Assembly: GCA_011330645.1 (NCBI GenBank)
Contig: DRQB01000101.1
Span: 1 to 13,130 of the forward strand
Reading direction: 5' to 3'
Length of the DNA: 13,130 nucleotides
Source of the DNA: Campylobacterota bacterium
GTDB taxonomy: Bacteria; Campylobacterota; Campylobacteria; Campylobacterales; Sulfurovaceae
The translations under genes were made by a program, and so were the position numbers. The first letter of the stretch is position 1; each line of letters starts with the position of its first letter. This document shows, one piece after another, positions 7,443 through 13,130 of this stretch. The notes under the pieces are model-generated. The model did no database searches and had not been told where the DNA came from. It worked only from the letters and a program-made list of their open reading frames with translations.

Positions 7443-8453
7443 ATGAAAAATGAGACGATGGAGAATGAACTACTCTTTCAAATGCAAAATAGTTTTCCTA
7501 TGGTTGAAAAACCTTTTGAAGTTATCGCGAATGCACTGGGAAGCACTGAAGAAGCAGTACTCACTACTGTACGTAAACTCAAAGATGAGAAAATCATTCG
7601 ACAAACCTCAGCAATCTTTGATACAAAACGTCTTGGCTATAAGTCTTCTCTTGTTGCCTTTAAAGTAGATGAAGATAAGGTAGATGAGGCTGCAGCGATT
7701 ATCAATGCACATCCAGGGGTCAGTCATAATTACCTAAGAAACCATGACTACAACATTTGGTTTACCATGGCAGTAGCTCCTGACTCCAAACTGGGACTTG
7801 AAAAAACCATAGAAATACTCAAGGAACGAACAAATGCCCAAGATGGCATCACACTTCCTACCCTGAAAATGTTTAAAATTTCTGTCAAAATGGATACCAC
7901 TGGCAAACGTGCAAAAAAAGAAAAACTCAAAAAACTTTCCCATAAAACTATAGAACTCACACCCGAACATATCGCTGTGATTAAAGCATTACAAAAAGAT
8001 ATTGAAATTACAAAAGAGCCGTTCAAAAAATCTATTGAAGTATTAGGACTGAGTTATGAAAGATTTTTTGCATTAGCCCATGAACTTAAAGAGAGTGGCG
8101 TTATGCGTCGTTTTGCAACGATACTAAATCATAGAAAAGCAGGTTTTGGTGCGAATGCAATGTCTGTATGGGCAGTACCTGAAGAGAAAGGTGAGGCCAT
8201 AGGTAAAGAAATGGCAGAGTTCTCAGCTGTAAGTCACTGTTACCTCAGACCAAGCTACCCAAACTGGCCCTACAATCTTTTTGCTATGGTGCATGCCAAA
8301 ACCCAAGAAGAATGTGATGCTCTCATAGAAGAGATGGCTCAGCAAAGTGGACTGAAAGAGTATGGAAAACTTTATTCAACCGTAGAGTTTAAAAAACAAC
8401 GACTCGTTTATTTTGATGATGCTTTTAAAGCATGGGAAGAAGCATGTGCCTAA
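7443..8453 (+). CDS. nirDL: Fused siroheme decarboxylase NirDL (AhbA/AhbB-type, Lrp/AsnC fold)
   Basis: A 336-residue protein made of two tandem Lrp/AsnC-like halves, about 1-150 and 170-336. Each half has an N-terminal winged-helix-like part and a C-terminal ferredoxin-like part. The halves carry the paired siroheme-decarboxylase motifs: GVSHNYLRNHDYNIWFT (H95, R99, H101) and AVSHCYLRPSYPNWPYNLF (H265, R269, W275). These correspond to AhbA/NirD-type and AhbB/NirL-type sites respectively. Known enzymes remove two acetate carboxyls from siroheme to give 12,18-didecarboxysiroheme. With nirJ and cobA nearby, haem d1 synthesis is the likely purpose rather than the alternative haem b route. I use ATG 7443, which has GGAG 6 bases upstream, rather than the TTG at 7431 that overlaps that Shine-Dalgarno. 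A DNA-binding Lrp regulator is unlikely given the motifs. Confidence 0.9.
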   Translation: MKNETMENELLFQMQNSFPMVEKPFEVIANALGSTEEAVLTTVRKLKDEKIIRQTSAIFDTKRLGYKSSLVAFKVDEDKVDEAAAIINAHPGVSHNYLRNHDYNIWFTMAVAPDSKLGLEKTIEILKERTNAQDGITLPTLKMFKISVKMDTTGKRAKKEKLKKLSHKTIELTPEHIAVIKALQKDIEITKEPFKKSIEVLGLSYERFFALAHELKESGVMRRFATILNHRKAGFGANAMSVWAVPEEKGEAIGKEMAEFSAVSHCYLRPSYPNWPYNLFAMVHAKTQEECDALIEEMAQQSGLKEYGKLYSTVEFKKQRLVYFDDAFKAWEEACA

Positions 8454-8457
8454 TGTA

Positions 8458-8477
8458 AGTAGACACATAGGTCTACT
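8458..8477. terminator. Stem-loop between convergent genes, possible bidirectional terminator
   Basis: An inverted repeat AGTAGAC / GTCTACT (8458-8464 and 8471-8477) has a 7-bp stem and 6-base loop. It lies in the 29-base gap between the nirDL stop and the end of the convergent Crp/Fnr gene. There is no clear T tract on either side, so terminator function is only suggested by position. Confidence 0.4.
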
Positions 8478-8482
8478 ACACC

Positions 8483-9184
8483 CTACTCTTTGTAGCCAAT
8501 CTGTTCTTTAAAATGTGCGATACAATTGGTACACTCTTTCATAGTATTGGTCTCTACTATCATATAAAGTGCATCCATGTTTAACACTTTTAACTGCTGT
8601 TCTTCAACTAGGATAATCTCTTCTTTTTTAAATTTGGTCAATATACGCGAAAATGTTTCAGGAGTAAGGTTTAAAATAGAGGCTATTTCATTATTTTTGA
8701 GTCGATTAAAAATAGCCACTTTTTTTATCATAAGATCAGCCACTTTTGCTTCTGAAGAGAGTATCGTCTCTTTATGTACCAAAGAGGAAAGCAGCATTAC
8801 TTTCCCCGTAAGCGACTTAATAAGTTCTAATGAAAATTCTGGTTGATGTAAGTATGCATAAAGTTTATCAAAATGTAACAATCCGATGGCACCATCTGTC
8901 ACAAACTCACAGGTAGCAGGAAAAACTTCTTTTTCAAAACAAGCAAACTCTGCAATGAGACTAGGGGCAGAAAAACGGTTAATCTGTATTTGAGAACCTT
9001 TGGGAGAAGTTTTATACAGTTTTACATCACCTTCCATCAGTATATGTAAATACTCACTCTCATCACCTTCATAAAAAACAATACTGTCTTTTGAAAAGTG
9101 TTTGACATGTACCGCATTTTTAAGTTCAGCAATATACTTTTCTTCTAATGCGGAAAACATAGGTATTTCTTGTAGTTCAATCAT
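8483..9184 (-). CDS. Crp/Fnr-family transcriptional regulator (paralogue 2, C-terminal CxxC)
   Basis: A 233-residue paralogue of the regulator at 4016-4678, with matching segments throughout (KDSIVFYEGDESEYLHIL; FPATCEFVTDGAIGLLHF; SSEAKVAD; LKNNEIASILNLTPETFSR). The recognition helix has E176-x-x-S179-R180, the signature that reads TTGAT half-sites. N-terminal FNR cluster cysteines are missing; cysteines are C82, C92, C218 and C221. The last two form a C-x-x-C in a 13-residue C-terminal extension (ECTNCIAHFKE) absent from the paralogue. AAAGGG 7 bases before the ATG supports the start. It is probably monocistronic: the cobA gene ends 132 bases upstream, and a weak TATAGT (9225-9220) is the only promoter-like element there. 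No FNR box is seen in that gap. The effector (NO, redox, haem) cannot be read from sequence. Confidence 0.88.
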   Translation of the reverse strand: MIELQEIPMFSALEEKYIAELKNAVHVKHFSKDSIVFYEGDESEYLHILMEGDVKLYKTSPKGSQIQINRFSAPSLIAEFACFEKEVFPATCEFVTDGAIGLLHFDKLYAYLHQPEFSLELIKSLTGKVMLLSSLVHKETILSSEAKVADLMIKKVAIFNRLKNNEIASILNLTPETFSRILTKFKKEEIILVEEQQLKVLNMDALYMIVETNTMKECTNCIAHFKEQIGYKE

Positions 9185-9316
9185 TGTTCATCCCTTTACC
9201 ACCATAAAGTAAGGCTTACACTATACAGTAATATCTATAAAATATATTACACAATAATTCATATTAACGACAATTAGAACAAAAAGAACTTAAAAATAAG
9301 AAAAACTTATAAAATA

Positions 9317-10048
9317 CTATTTTTCAAACCATGAAAGTTGGTGATGCAGTTTCACCACTTCACCCACAACAATGAGTGCAGGGGTAGGTAAATCTTTTGC
9401 TTTTTCATAAATATCTTCAAGGGTACCAATGACTGTTTTCTCATCTGGTCTTGTCCCTCTACTAATCACTGCCACAGGATGGTCTTTGGGTTTACCTATT
9501 TTTATCAGTTTTCTTGTAATTTTATTAAGATTATGTAATCCCATGAGAAAGACTATCGTATCATCGGTTTTAAAGTTTTCCCAGTGAATTTGAGAATGTG
9601 CCTTTTTAGATTCATGTCCTGTCACAACTCTAAATGAAACTGTTACACCACGATGTGTCACAGGAATACCTGCATACTCTGGTACAGCAATAGCAGACGT
9701 AATCCCGGGAATAAATTCAAATTTAATATTACGTTCACGTAAATAAATCCCCTCTTCGCCACCACGCCCAAAGACCAGAGGGTCACCCCCTTTTAAACGT
9801 ACCACATTTTCATGTTTGAGGGCTGCTTGGTAGATGACTTCATTGATCTCTTCTTGCGGCAGCGTATGATGAGAGTCCTCTTTACCCACATAGACAAACT
9901 CACACCCATCTTTCGCTTCTGCCAAGATGTCAGGGTTGGCAAGTCTGTCGTAGATAATCACATCTGCTTGCTGCACGACACGCAATGCCTTTACCGTCAA
10001 TAACTCAATATCGCCTGGTCCTGCACCCGTTAAATAGACTGTTCCCAT
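9317..10048 (-). CDS. cobA: Uroporphyrinogen-III C-methyltransferase (SUMT; CobA/NirE type)
   Basis: A 243-residue single-domain SAM-dependent methyltransferase that methylates uroporphyrinogen III at C-2 and C-7 to precorrin-2. Hallmarks are VYLTGAGPGDIELLTVKAL at the N-terminus, VRLKGGDPLVFGRGGEE in the middle, and GITSAIAVPEYAGIPVTHRG in the second half. The ATG overlaps the nirJ stop by one base (TAATG), with GGGAGC about 6 bases upstream, so it is translated in the cytochrome c - nirJ - cobA operon. The product feeds the separate precorrin-2 dehydrogenase (6748-7317), and NirDL and NirJ act further down. In a nir setting the gene could equally be called nirE; sequence alone does not separate the two names. 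Confidence 0.95.
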   Translation of the reverse strand: MGTVYLTGAGPGDIELLTVKALRVVQQADVIIYDRLANPDILAEAKDGCEFVYVGKEDSHHTLPQEEINEVIYQAALKHENVVRLKGGDPLVFGRGGEEGIYLRERNIKFEFIPGITSAIAVPEYAGIPVTHRGVTVSFRVVTGHESKKAHSQIHWENFKTDDTIVFLMGLHNLNKITRKLIKIGKPKDHPVAVISRGTRPDEKTVIGTLEDIYEKAKDLPTPALIVVGEVVKLHHQLSWFEK

Positions 10049-11178
10049 TATACTGCTCCCTTGGTTTGTTCATCTGTTAAATAACACGATGGGTCTTCTG
10101 CCCATAAGTCTCCGTGTATCGCATAAGCACGACTTCGTGACCCTCCGTTACAGATGTTTATATACTGACATGTTTCACACTTCCCAGAAAGTTCACGTGG
10201 ATGCACTCTTAATTTTTCTAACATAGCCGTCGGCTCATTTGTCCAGATATCTGAAAAATCCTGTCTTAAAATATTACCTATTTTAAGAGGGAAGAATGGA
10301 TCAGGCTTTACATATCCTTCTGAGTCAATATTCAGTAGTTTACGTCCAGCAGAGTTTCCACCCCAGTCAATCAACCTTTTTTTCATCTCTGTTGCATGTT
10401 CTGGATATTGCTTTGCAAATCTATCATAAAAAAGTATGGCATCCATCTCCATATTACCGGTGACTATCTCTATATCTCGTCCACTTTCATGGTATTCAAA
10501 GGCTTTGTCTAAAATATAATTGACCGCTGTTATACGCTGTTCTTTACTCAAATCCATCTCTAAATTTTCCAACCCTCTACCAGAGTAGACAAGGTGAGAG
10601 ATGTAGATTTTAGGGATATTATGTTCTTCTGCCAGTTCAAAAATAAACTGCAAATCTTCATAGGTATCTTTGGTAATGGTAAAGCGTATACCCACCTTGG
10701 TTTTACCATAACTGTTGAGTAAATCGACCGCTTTCATAGACTCCCTAAAAGAGCCTTCTAGTCCACGAAACTTGTCATGTACCTCTTCACTTCCATCGAT
10801 GCTGATACCTATATAATCAAACGTATCTAAAATCTGCTCGGCATTAGACTTTTTGACATAGAGCCCATTGGTTGAAAGATAGGTGACAATTCCTAGTACC
10901 TTACATCGTGCGGCGATTTCATAAATATCTTTTCTAGTCAGTGGTTCTCCTCCTGAAAAGATAAGGAATTTTACACCATTTGCTTTAAGCTTGGGCAAGG
11001 TATCCATAATGTCATCAGTACTCAGTGTATCTACAGCATCCAAGTCTGCCTTAGAGTAGCAGTGTAAACAAGAAAGGTTACAACGGTTTGTAAAATTCCA
11101 AATGGCAATGCTTCCATCAAGTACACGTGCTGGTTTACCTGCAACCACTGAGTTAAGTAAGTTAGATAGTCTAAACAT
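10048..11178 (-). CDS. nirJ: NirJ, radical SAM haem d1 biosynthesis protein
   Basis: A 376-residue radical SAM enzyme. The SAM-cluster motif is C33-x3-C37-x2-C40 (NRCNLSCLHCYS), followed by the SGGEP motif at 75-79. The C-terminus has a SPASM-like cysteine set, C334-x2-C337-x5-C343 plus C365 in WAEDPSCYL, the ending typical of NirJ. In the known pathway NirJ acts on 12,18-didecarboxysiroheme and replaces two propionates with oxo groups. It sits between a cytochrome c gene and cobA, overlapping each by one base (TAATG), with GGAG 8 bases before the ATG. AhbC (haem b route) is the main alternative; the DPSCYL ending and the denitrification setting favour NirJ. Confidence 0.92.
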   Translation of the reverse strand: MFRLSNLLNSVVAGKPARVLDGSIAIWNFTNRCNLSCLHCYSKADLDAVDTLSTDDIMDTLPKLKANGVKFLIFSGGEPLTRKDIYEIAARCKVLGIVTYLSTNGLYVKKSNAEQILDTFDYIGISIDGSEEVHDKFRGLEGSFRESMKAVDLLNSYGKTKVGIRFTITKDTYEDLQFIFELAEEHNIPKIYISHLVYSGRGLENLEMDLSKEQRITAVNYILDKAFEYHESGRDIEIVTGNMEMDAILFYDRFAKQYPEHATEMKKRLIDWGGNSAGRKLLNIDSEGYVKPDPFFPLKIGNILRQDFSDIWTNEPTAMLEKLRVHPRELSGKCETCQYINICNGGSRSRAYAIHGDLWAEDPSCYLTDEQTKGAV

Positions 11179-11576
11179 TAGTGTATCTCCTTCGTAATGG
11201 CTATATTGGGATATGGTTCTTCTAAAATTGTTTTGTTTTGTTCTTTACTTGTGTTATCTTCCTCATTGCTAACATTTTTAAACGATAAAATGTAGGCGGT
11301 TATCGCTTTGAGTTCTTCTGGTTTTAGCTTGAGTGTGGGCATAGCATTACGTTTATATCCTAAAACTTTAGAAACACCTTCGGGGTCTGTAATCATCGCC
11401 TCTATCTCTTGGGCTGTTCTTTTAGAAGCTATAGTAGCAAAAGAAGGACCAAAAGCCATAGCAGTCTGATGATGACATCCCCAACAGTAGGTTTCAAAAA
11501 CTTTTTTACCATTATCCGCATGGCTACCCAATGTAAAAAGTAGAAAAAACAAAAAAGAAGTAAATATTTTTTTCAT
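11178..11576 (-). CDS. Periplasmic monohaem c-type cytochrome, possible NirC/electron donor to nitrite reductase
   Basis: A 132-residue protein with a Sec signal peptide (about 1-20, likely cut after HA before DNGKKVF), one haem site C31-W-G-C34-H35, a conserved GP at 43-44, and M79 in NAMPTLKL as probable sixth ligand. This is a small class I cytochrome c. A tail of about 30 residues after the last helix is Asn/Glu/Thr-rich. AAGGA 6 bases before the ATG supports the start. It is the first gene of an operon with nirJ and cobA and has its own FNR-type promoter. A NirC/NirM-like role with cytochrome cd1 is inferred from context; the sequence alone says only cytochrome c. Confidence 0.88.
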   Translation of the reverse strand: MKKIFTSFLFFLLFTLGSHADNGKKVFETYCWGCHHQTAMAFGPSFATIASKRTAQEIEAMITDPEGVSKVLGYKRNAMPTLKLKPEELKAITAYILSFKNVSNEEDNTSKEQNKTILEEPYPNIAITKEIH

Positions 11577-11594
11577 CTCATATCCTTATTTAAG

Positions 11595-11643
11595 TATAAA
11601 GATAATAACACTATTTTATAGACTATCGATTGATTTAGAACAA
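11595..11643 (-). promoter_or_regulatory. Predicted class II FNR-type promoter of cytochrome c - nirJ - cobA
   Basis: The minus-strand operator TTGTTCTAAATCAA (11643-11630) matches TTGAT-N4-ATCAA at 9 of 10 positions. With its centre at -41.5 the start is 11595 and the -10 at 11607-11602 is TATTAT (5 of 6 to TATAAT). It lies in the 75-base gap between the 29-residue ORF and the cytochrome gene. Confidence 0.68.
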
Positions 11644-11651
11644 GGAAAATA

Positions 11652-11741
11652 CTAATTCTCTTCCTTATCCATAACAAAACCGACAACAAGTAAACCCAAT
11701 ACAAAAACAGTGATTAATCCAATATAGATATACTCCATCAT
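11652..11741 (-). CDS. Small single-TM membrane peptide, 29 residues
   Basis: Translation on the minus strand from 11741 gives MMEYIYIGLITVFVLGLLVV followed by GFVMDKEEN and a TAG stop. A single hydrophobic segment (about 5-23) is flanked by an acidic C-terminus. The ATG overlaps the TGA of the YcxB-like gene (ATGA), and AGGGGA lies 7 bases upstream, so translation is plausible. The composition resembles small single-helix subunits or assembly peptides of haem-copper oxidases, but I cannot assign it to a named family. The FNR-type operator of the cytochrome operon begins only 9 bases downstream. Too short for statistical support by itself; the coupled start and Shine-Dalgarno are the evidence. 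Confidence 0.6.
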   Translation of the reverse strand: MMEYIYIGLITVFVLGLLVVGFVMDKEEN

Positions 11742-12238
11742 GTTAACTTCCCCTGTTCTTTAGCCAATGTTTTAAATCTACTTTTTTCTTCAATACTTGT
11801 AAACGCAGAAGCTGGAATATAATGTGAGAAAGGTGACTTATAGATAACCATACCATCTGTAAGTGAAACGATACTGTCTATATCGTCCCAAGTCCATGTT
11901 TCTTCTTTTTCACCTTGAATGGTTAAAGCATTTTCATCTACATTCATCATAATTACCTTATCTTTAAAAGGAGATTTTTCAAAAGAAGAGAATGCTCGTT
12001 TTTTTGCAATTATCTTTTTACCATAGTACCAATAAAGAAGCATCAATGTAGAAAAGAGCAATAAAGCAAAAGACCCTTTTTTAACTGCTACTATGACAGC
12101 ATATTGACTTAACGCGATAAAAAACCACCCTACATAACGTTTAAAAGAGTGATTAAATGCATAGGTATATAAGACATCAAAAAGTTTTTCTACATTGTGT
12201 TTATCCCAAATATACCTTACTGTGATAGGTCTAGACAT
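11738..12238 (-). CDS. YcxB-like membrane protein
   Basis: A 166-residue protein starting MSRPITVRYIW. Two hydrophobic segments lie at about residues 35-70 (ending LMLLYWYYGKK). The cytosolic C-terminal half has a YcxB-like signature: NVDENALTIQ, then ETWTWDDIDSIVSLTDGMVIYK and YIPASAFTSIEEKSRFKTL. I chose ATG 12238, which overlaps the stop of the preceding gene by 8 bases and has GAGGAG 10 bases upstream, over a TTG at 12256 that lies on top of that Shine-Dalgarno. YcxB-like proteins have no established biochemical role. Its placement between a probable respiratory oxidase/NO reductase gene and nir genes is suggestive only. Confidence 0.72.
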   Translation of the reverse strand: MSRPITVRYIWDKHNVEKLFDVLYTYAFNHSFKRYVGWFFIALSQYAVIVAVKKGSFALLLFSTLMLLYWYYGKKIIAKKRAFSSFEKSPFKDKVIMMNVDENALTIQGEKEETWTWDDIDSIVSLTDGMVIYKSPFSHYIPASAFTSIEEKSRFKTLAKEQGKLT

Positions 12239-12836
12239 GTTCTTCACACTCCTCAATAATCAAATCTGATTTTTTTATACACCCTTCTTTCTCAAGGATA
12301 TCAATCATTGCTAAGGTCTCATCATATTTTTCATAAAATATTTTAGCATTTTGAATGTACTTTTTCTGCTCTTTTTTACCATACCACCATGCCACTGCTA
12401 TACTTGATGCAAAGATAGAATAAATAAGTATTTGCCACTCTTTAAGATTGAGTAACACTATAAAATATTGTACAGAGAAAAGGACAAAGAATTCGATAGA
12501 AAAGATAATCACTAAAGTAGAACTTTGCTCAAAATCCAAGGTATATTTTTCTATCTCTCGTAAAAGAGATAAATTTTCATTGACCTTTTTCGCTTTTTCC
12601 TTACACTTCTCAGCTATGAGACTCATATCTATATCTCTTAAATGAATATTACTCAAATTATACTCGACATTAATCTGTTTATAGTCCTCTAGAATTTGAG
12701 GATTTTTTTGCATGATTTCTAGGATTTCGTTTTCTTCTACATTTGTTTTATCTGCTATTTTTTGAACATCTTGCAAAACCAAATCATACAAACCAATATT
12801 TTTTATTTCTTGGGCTACGCGTGCTAAGTGTGTCAA
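12231..12836 (-). CDS. Hypothetical two-TM membrane protein with long helical N-terminal domain
   Basis: I do not recognise this family. From a TTG start at 12836 (AAGGAA 4-5 bases upstream) it is 201 residues. The first roughly 105 residues are charged and helical (EIKNIGLYDLVLQDVQKIAD; KCKEKAKKVNENLSLLREIEK). Two adjacent hydrophobic segments follow at about 107-130 and 134-153 (ending VAWWYGKK), then a cytosolic helical C-terminus with two late cysteines. The longer reading to ATG 12893 would translate through the REP-like hairpin at 12867-12888 and has no Shine-Dalgarno, so I reject it. It overlaps the YcxB-like gene by 8 bases, and both proteins have a two-helix hairpin followed by a WYGKK-type basic stretch, suggesting they work together in the membrane. 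Confidence 0.65.
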   Translation of the reverse strand: MTHLARVAQEIKNIGLYDLVLQDVQKIADKTNVEENEILEIMQKNPQILEDYKQINVEYNLSNIHLRDIDMSLIAEKCKEKAKKVNENLSLLREIEKYTLDFEQSSTLVIIFSIEFFVLFSVQYFIVLLNLKEWQILIYSIFASSIAVAWWYGKKEQKKYIQNAKIFYEKYDETLAMIDILEKEGCIKKSDLIIEECEEHV

Positions 12837-12861
12837 GTTTTTCCTTAGTATAATATATTTA

Positions 12862-12895
12862 GCTCGTTCCCACCGTCCTCGGTGGGAATGCATAC
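12862..12895. repeat. REP-like palindromic element, unit 1
   Basis: A stem TTCCCACCG / CGGTGGGAA (12867-12875 and 12880-12888) has a 9-bp perfect stem and a 4-base TCCT loop, flanked by GCTCG and TGCATAC. The CTCGTTCCCAC...GTGGGAATGCAT layout is a recurring REP-type extragenic palindrome in many proteobacteria. That this genome carries many copies is not visible here. Confidence 0.7.
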
Positions 12896-12930
12896 AAAAG
12901 TTTTTATTTTTTATTTCATTCTAATCTCTC

Positions 12931-12956
12931 ATATACGCTCCAACGTAGGAGCGAGA
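12931..12956. repeat. REP-like palindromic element, unit 2 (inverted, diverged)
   Basis: A second hairpin CGCTCC / GGAGCG (12936-12941 and 12948-12953) has a 6-bp stem and a 6-base loop and ends in CGAG. Read in inverse orientation it matches the borders of unit 1 (TAT-x-C...CC / GG...CGAG), so the two look like an inverted REP pair about 35 bases apart, as in a REPIN. Confidence 0.5.
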
Positions 12957-12967
12957 AATAAAAATAA

Positions 12968-13130
12968 TTAAGCTTTATGGTTCTTCGCCACTGTCTCAGG
13001 CTCAATACCATACGATGCTGTCTGATCCTCTGCTGGTAAGAAAATACCGATGAGTCCTTTAATTCCCACACTTAAAACAATATTGGAAAGAAACAATACC
13101 CATGCGATAAGTACCATACTTCCACATATA
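12968..13130 (-). CDS. C-terminus of a polytopic membrane protein, possibly a haem-copper oxidase / NO reductase (NorB-like) large subunit; 5' end outside the window
   Basis: Only the last 53 codons are present, ending at TAA 12970-12968. A hydrophobic helix MVLIAWVLFLSNIVLSVG (about residues 5-22 of the fragment) resembles the final transmembrane helix of subunit I-type haem-copper proteins (the W-x-x-F-x-x-N pattern). It is followed by a short loop and a polar tail (AEDQTASYGIEPETVAKNHK). The denitrification neighbourhood makes an NO reductase plausible. With so little sequence the family is a guess; another oxidase or transporter is possible. No T-tract terminator follows; the REP-like hairpins lie just downstream. 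Confidence 0.5.
   Translation of the reverse strand, partial: ICGSMVLIAWVLFLSNIVLSVGIKGLIGIFLPAEDQTASYGIEPETVAKNHKA

Noticed and set aside
7443..8453. Lrp/AsnC transcriptional regulator
   Set aside because: The tandem fusion with HNYLRNH and HCYLRP...WPY motifs is the siroheme decarboxylase pattern, not that of an amino-acid-responsive regulator.
9185..9316. FNR-type operator or clear terminator between cobA and regulator 2
   Set aside because: No TTGAT-N4-ATCAA match at 9/10 or better was found; only weak AT-rich inverted repeats and a poor TATAGT -10 are present.
10048..11178. Radical SAM protein as AhbC, MoaA or a peptide-modifying SPASM enzyme
   Set aside because: The C-terminal DPSCYL ending, the operon with cobA and a cytochrome c, and the nearby nirDL fit NirJ better; no peptide precursor or Moco gene is adjacent.
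12862..12956. CRISPR array or tRNA-like structure
   Set aside because: There are only two dissimilar palindromes with no regular spacer-repeat periodicity, and no cloverleaf can be drawn.
12968..13130. Firm call of norB/norZ for the right-edge fragment
   Set aside because: Only 53 residues with one helix are visible; the assignment is kept tentative.

Overview
The window looks like part of a denitrification / anaerobic nitrogen-respiration island of a Campylobacterota (epsilonproteobacterial) chemolithotroph, probably Sulfurovum- or Sulfurimonas-like. The grounds are the AT-rich sequence, the napA-napG-napH order typical of that phylum, a long (945 aa) Campylobacterota-type NapA, and split single-domain siroheme genes beside haem d1 genes. 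The genus is an inference. Nearly every gene is on the minus strand; only the nirDL-type gene (7443-8453) is on plus.

Layout in minus-strand transcription order (right to left): the C-terminus of a polytopic protein, possibly a haem-copper/NO reductase large subunit (12968-13130); an intergenic pair of REP-like hairpins; three overlapping membrane-protein genes (a two-TM unknown, a YcxB-like protein and a 29-residue peptide too short for routine ORF calling); then cytochrome c - nirJ - cobA, each overlapping the next by one base (TAATG). After these come a Crp/Fnr regulator, the divergent nirDL (plus) / precorrin-2 dehydrogenase (minus) pair, then DUF2249 - haem-copper-oxidase-like 12-TM protein - DUF59 - second Crp/Fnr regulator, and finally napA-napG-napH running off the left edge.

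Functionally, cobA (SUMT) and the Met8-type dehydrogenase/ferrochelatase make siroheme. The fused NirDL decarboxylates it, and NirJ installs the oxo groups on the way to haem d1, the cofactor of cytochrome cd1 nitrite reductase. NirS, NirF and NirN are not in the window. The c-type cytochrome is a plausible donor or partner of NirS. Periplasmic Nap supplies nitrite.

The strongest non-gene signal is regulatory. Four FNR-type palindromes (TTGAT-N4-ATCAA, two perfect and two 9/10) lie upstream of five transcription units. In each case a -10-like hexamer sits exactly where a class II (-41.5) promoter needs it. The two Crp/Fnr paralogues both carry the E-x-x-S-R recognition-helix signature that reads TTGAT and both lack FNR's cluster cysteines, so they are good candidate (NO-type) regulators of these promoters. 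The least understood unit is the DUF2249 / haem-copper-like / DUF59 cassette, which is under the best-matching -10 of the set and is my main candidate for an undercharacterised system.
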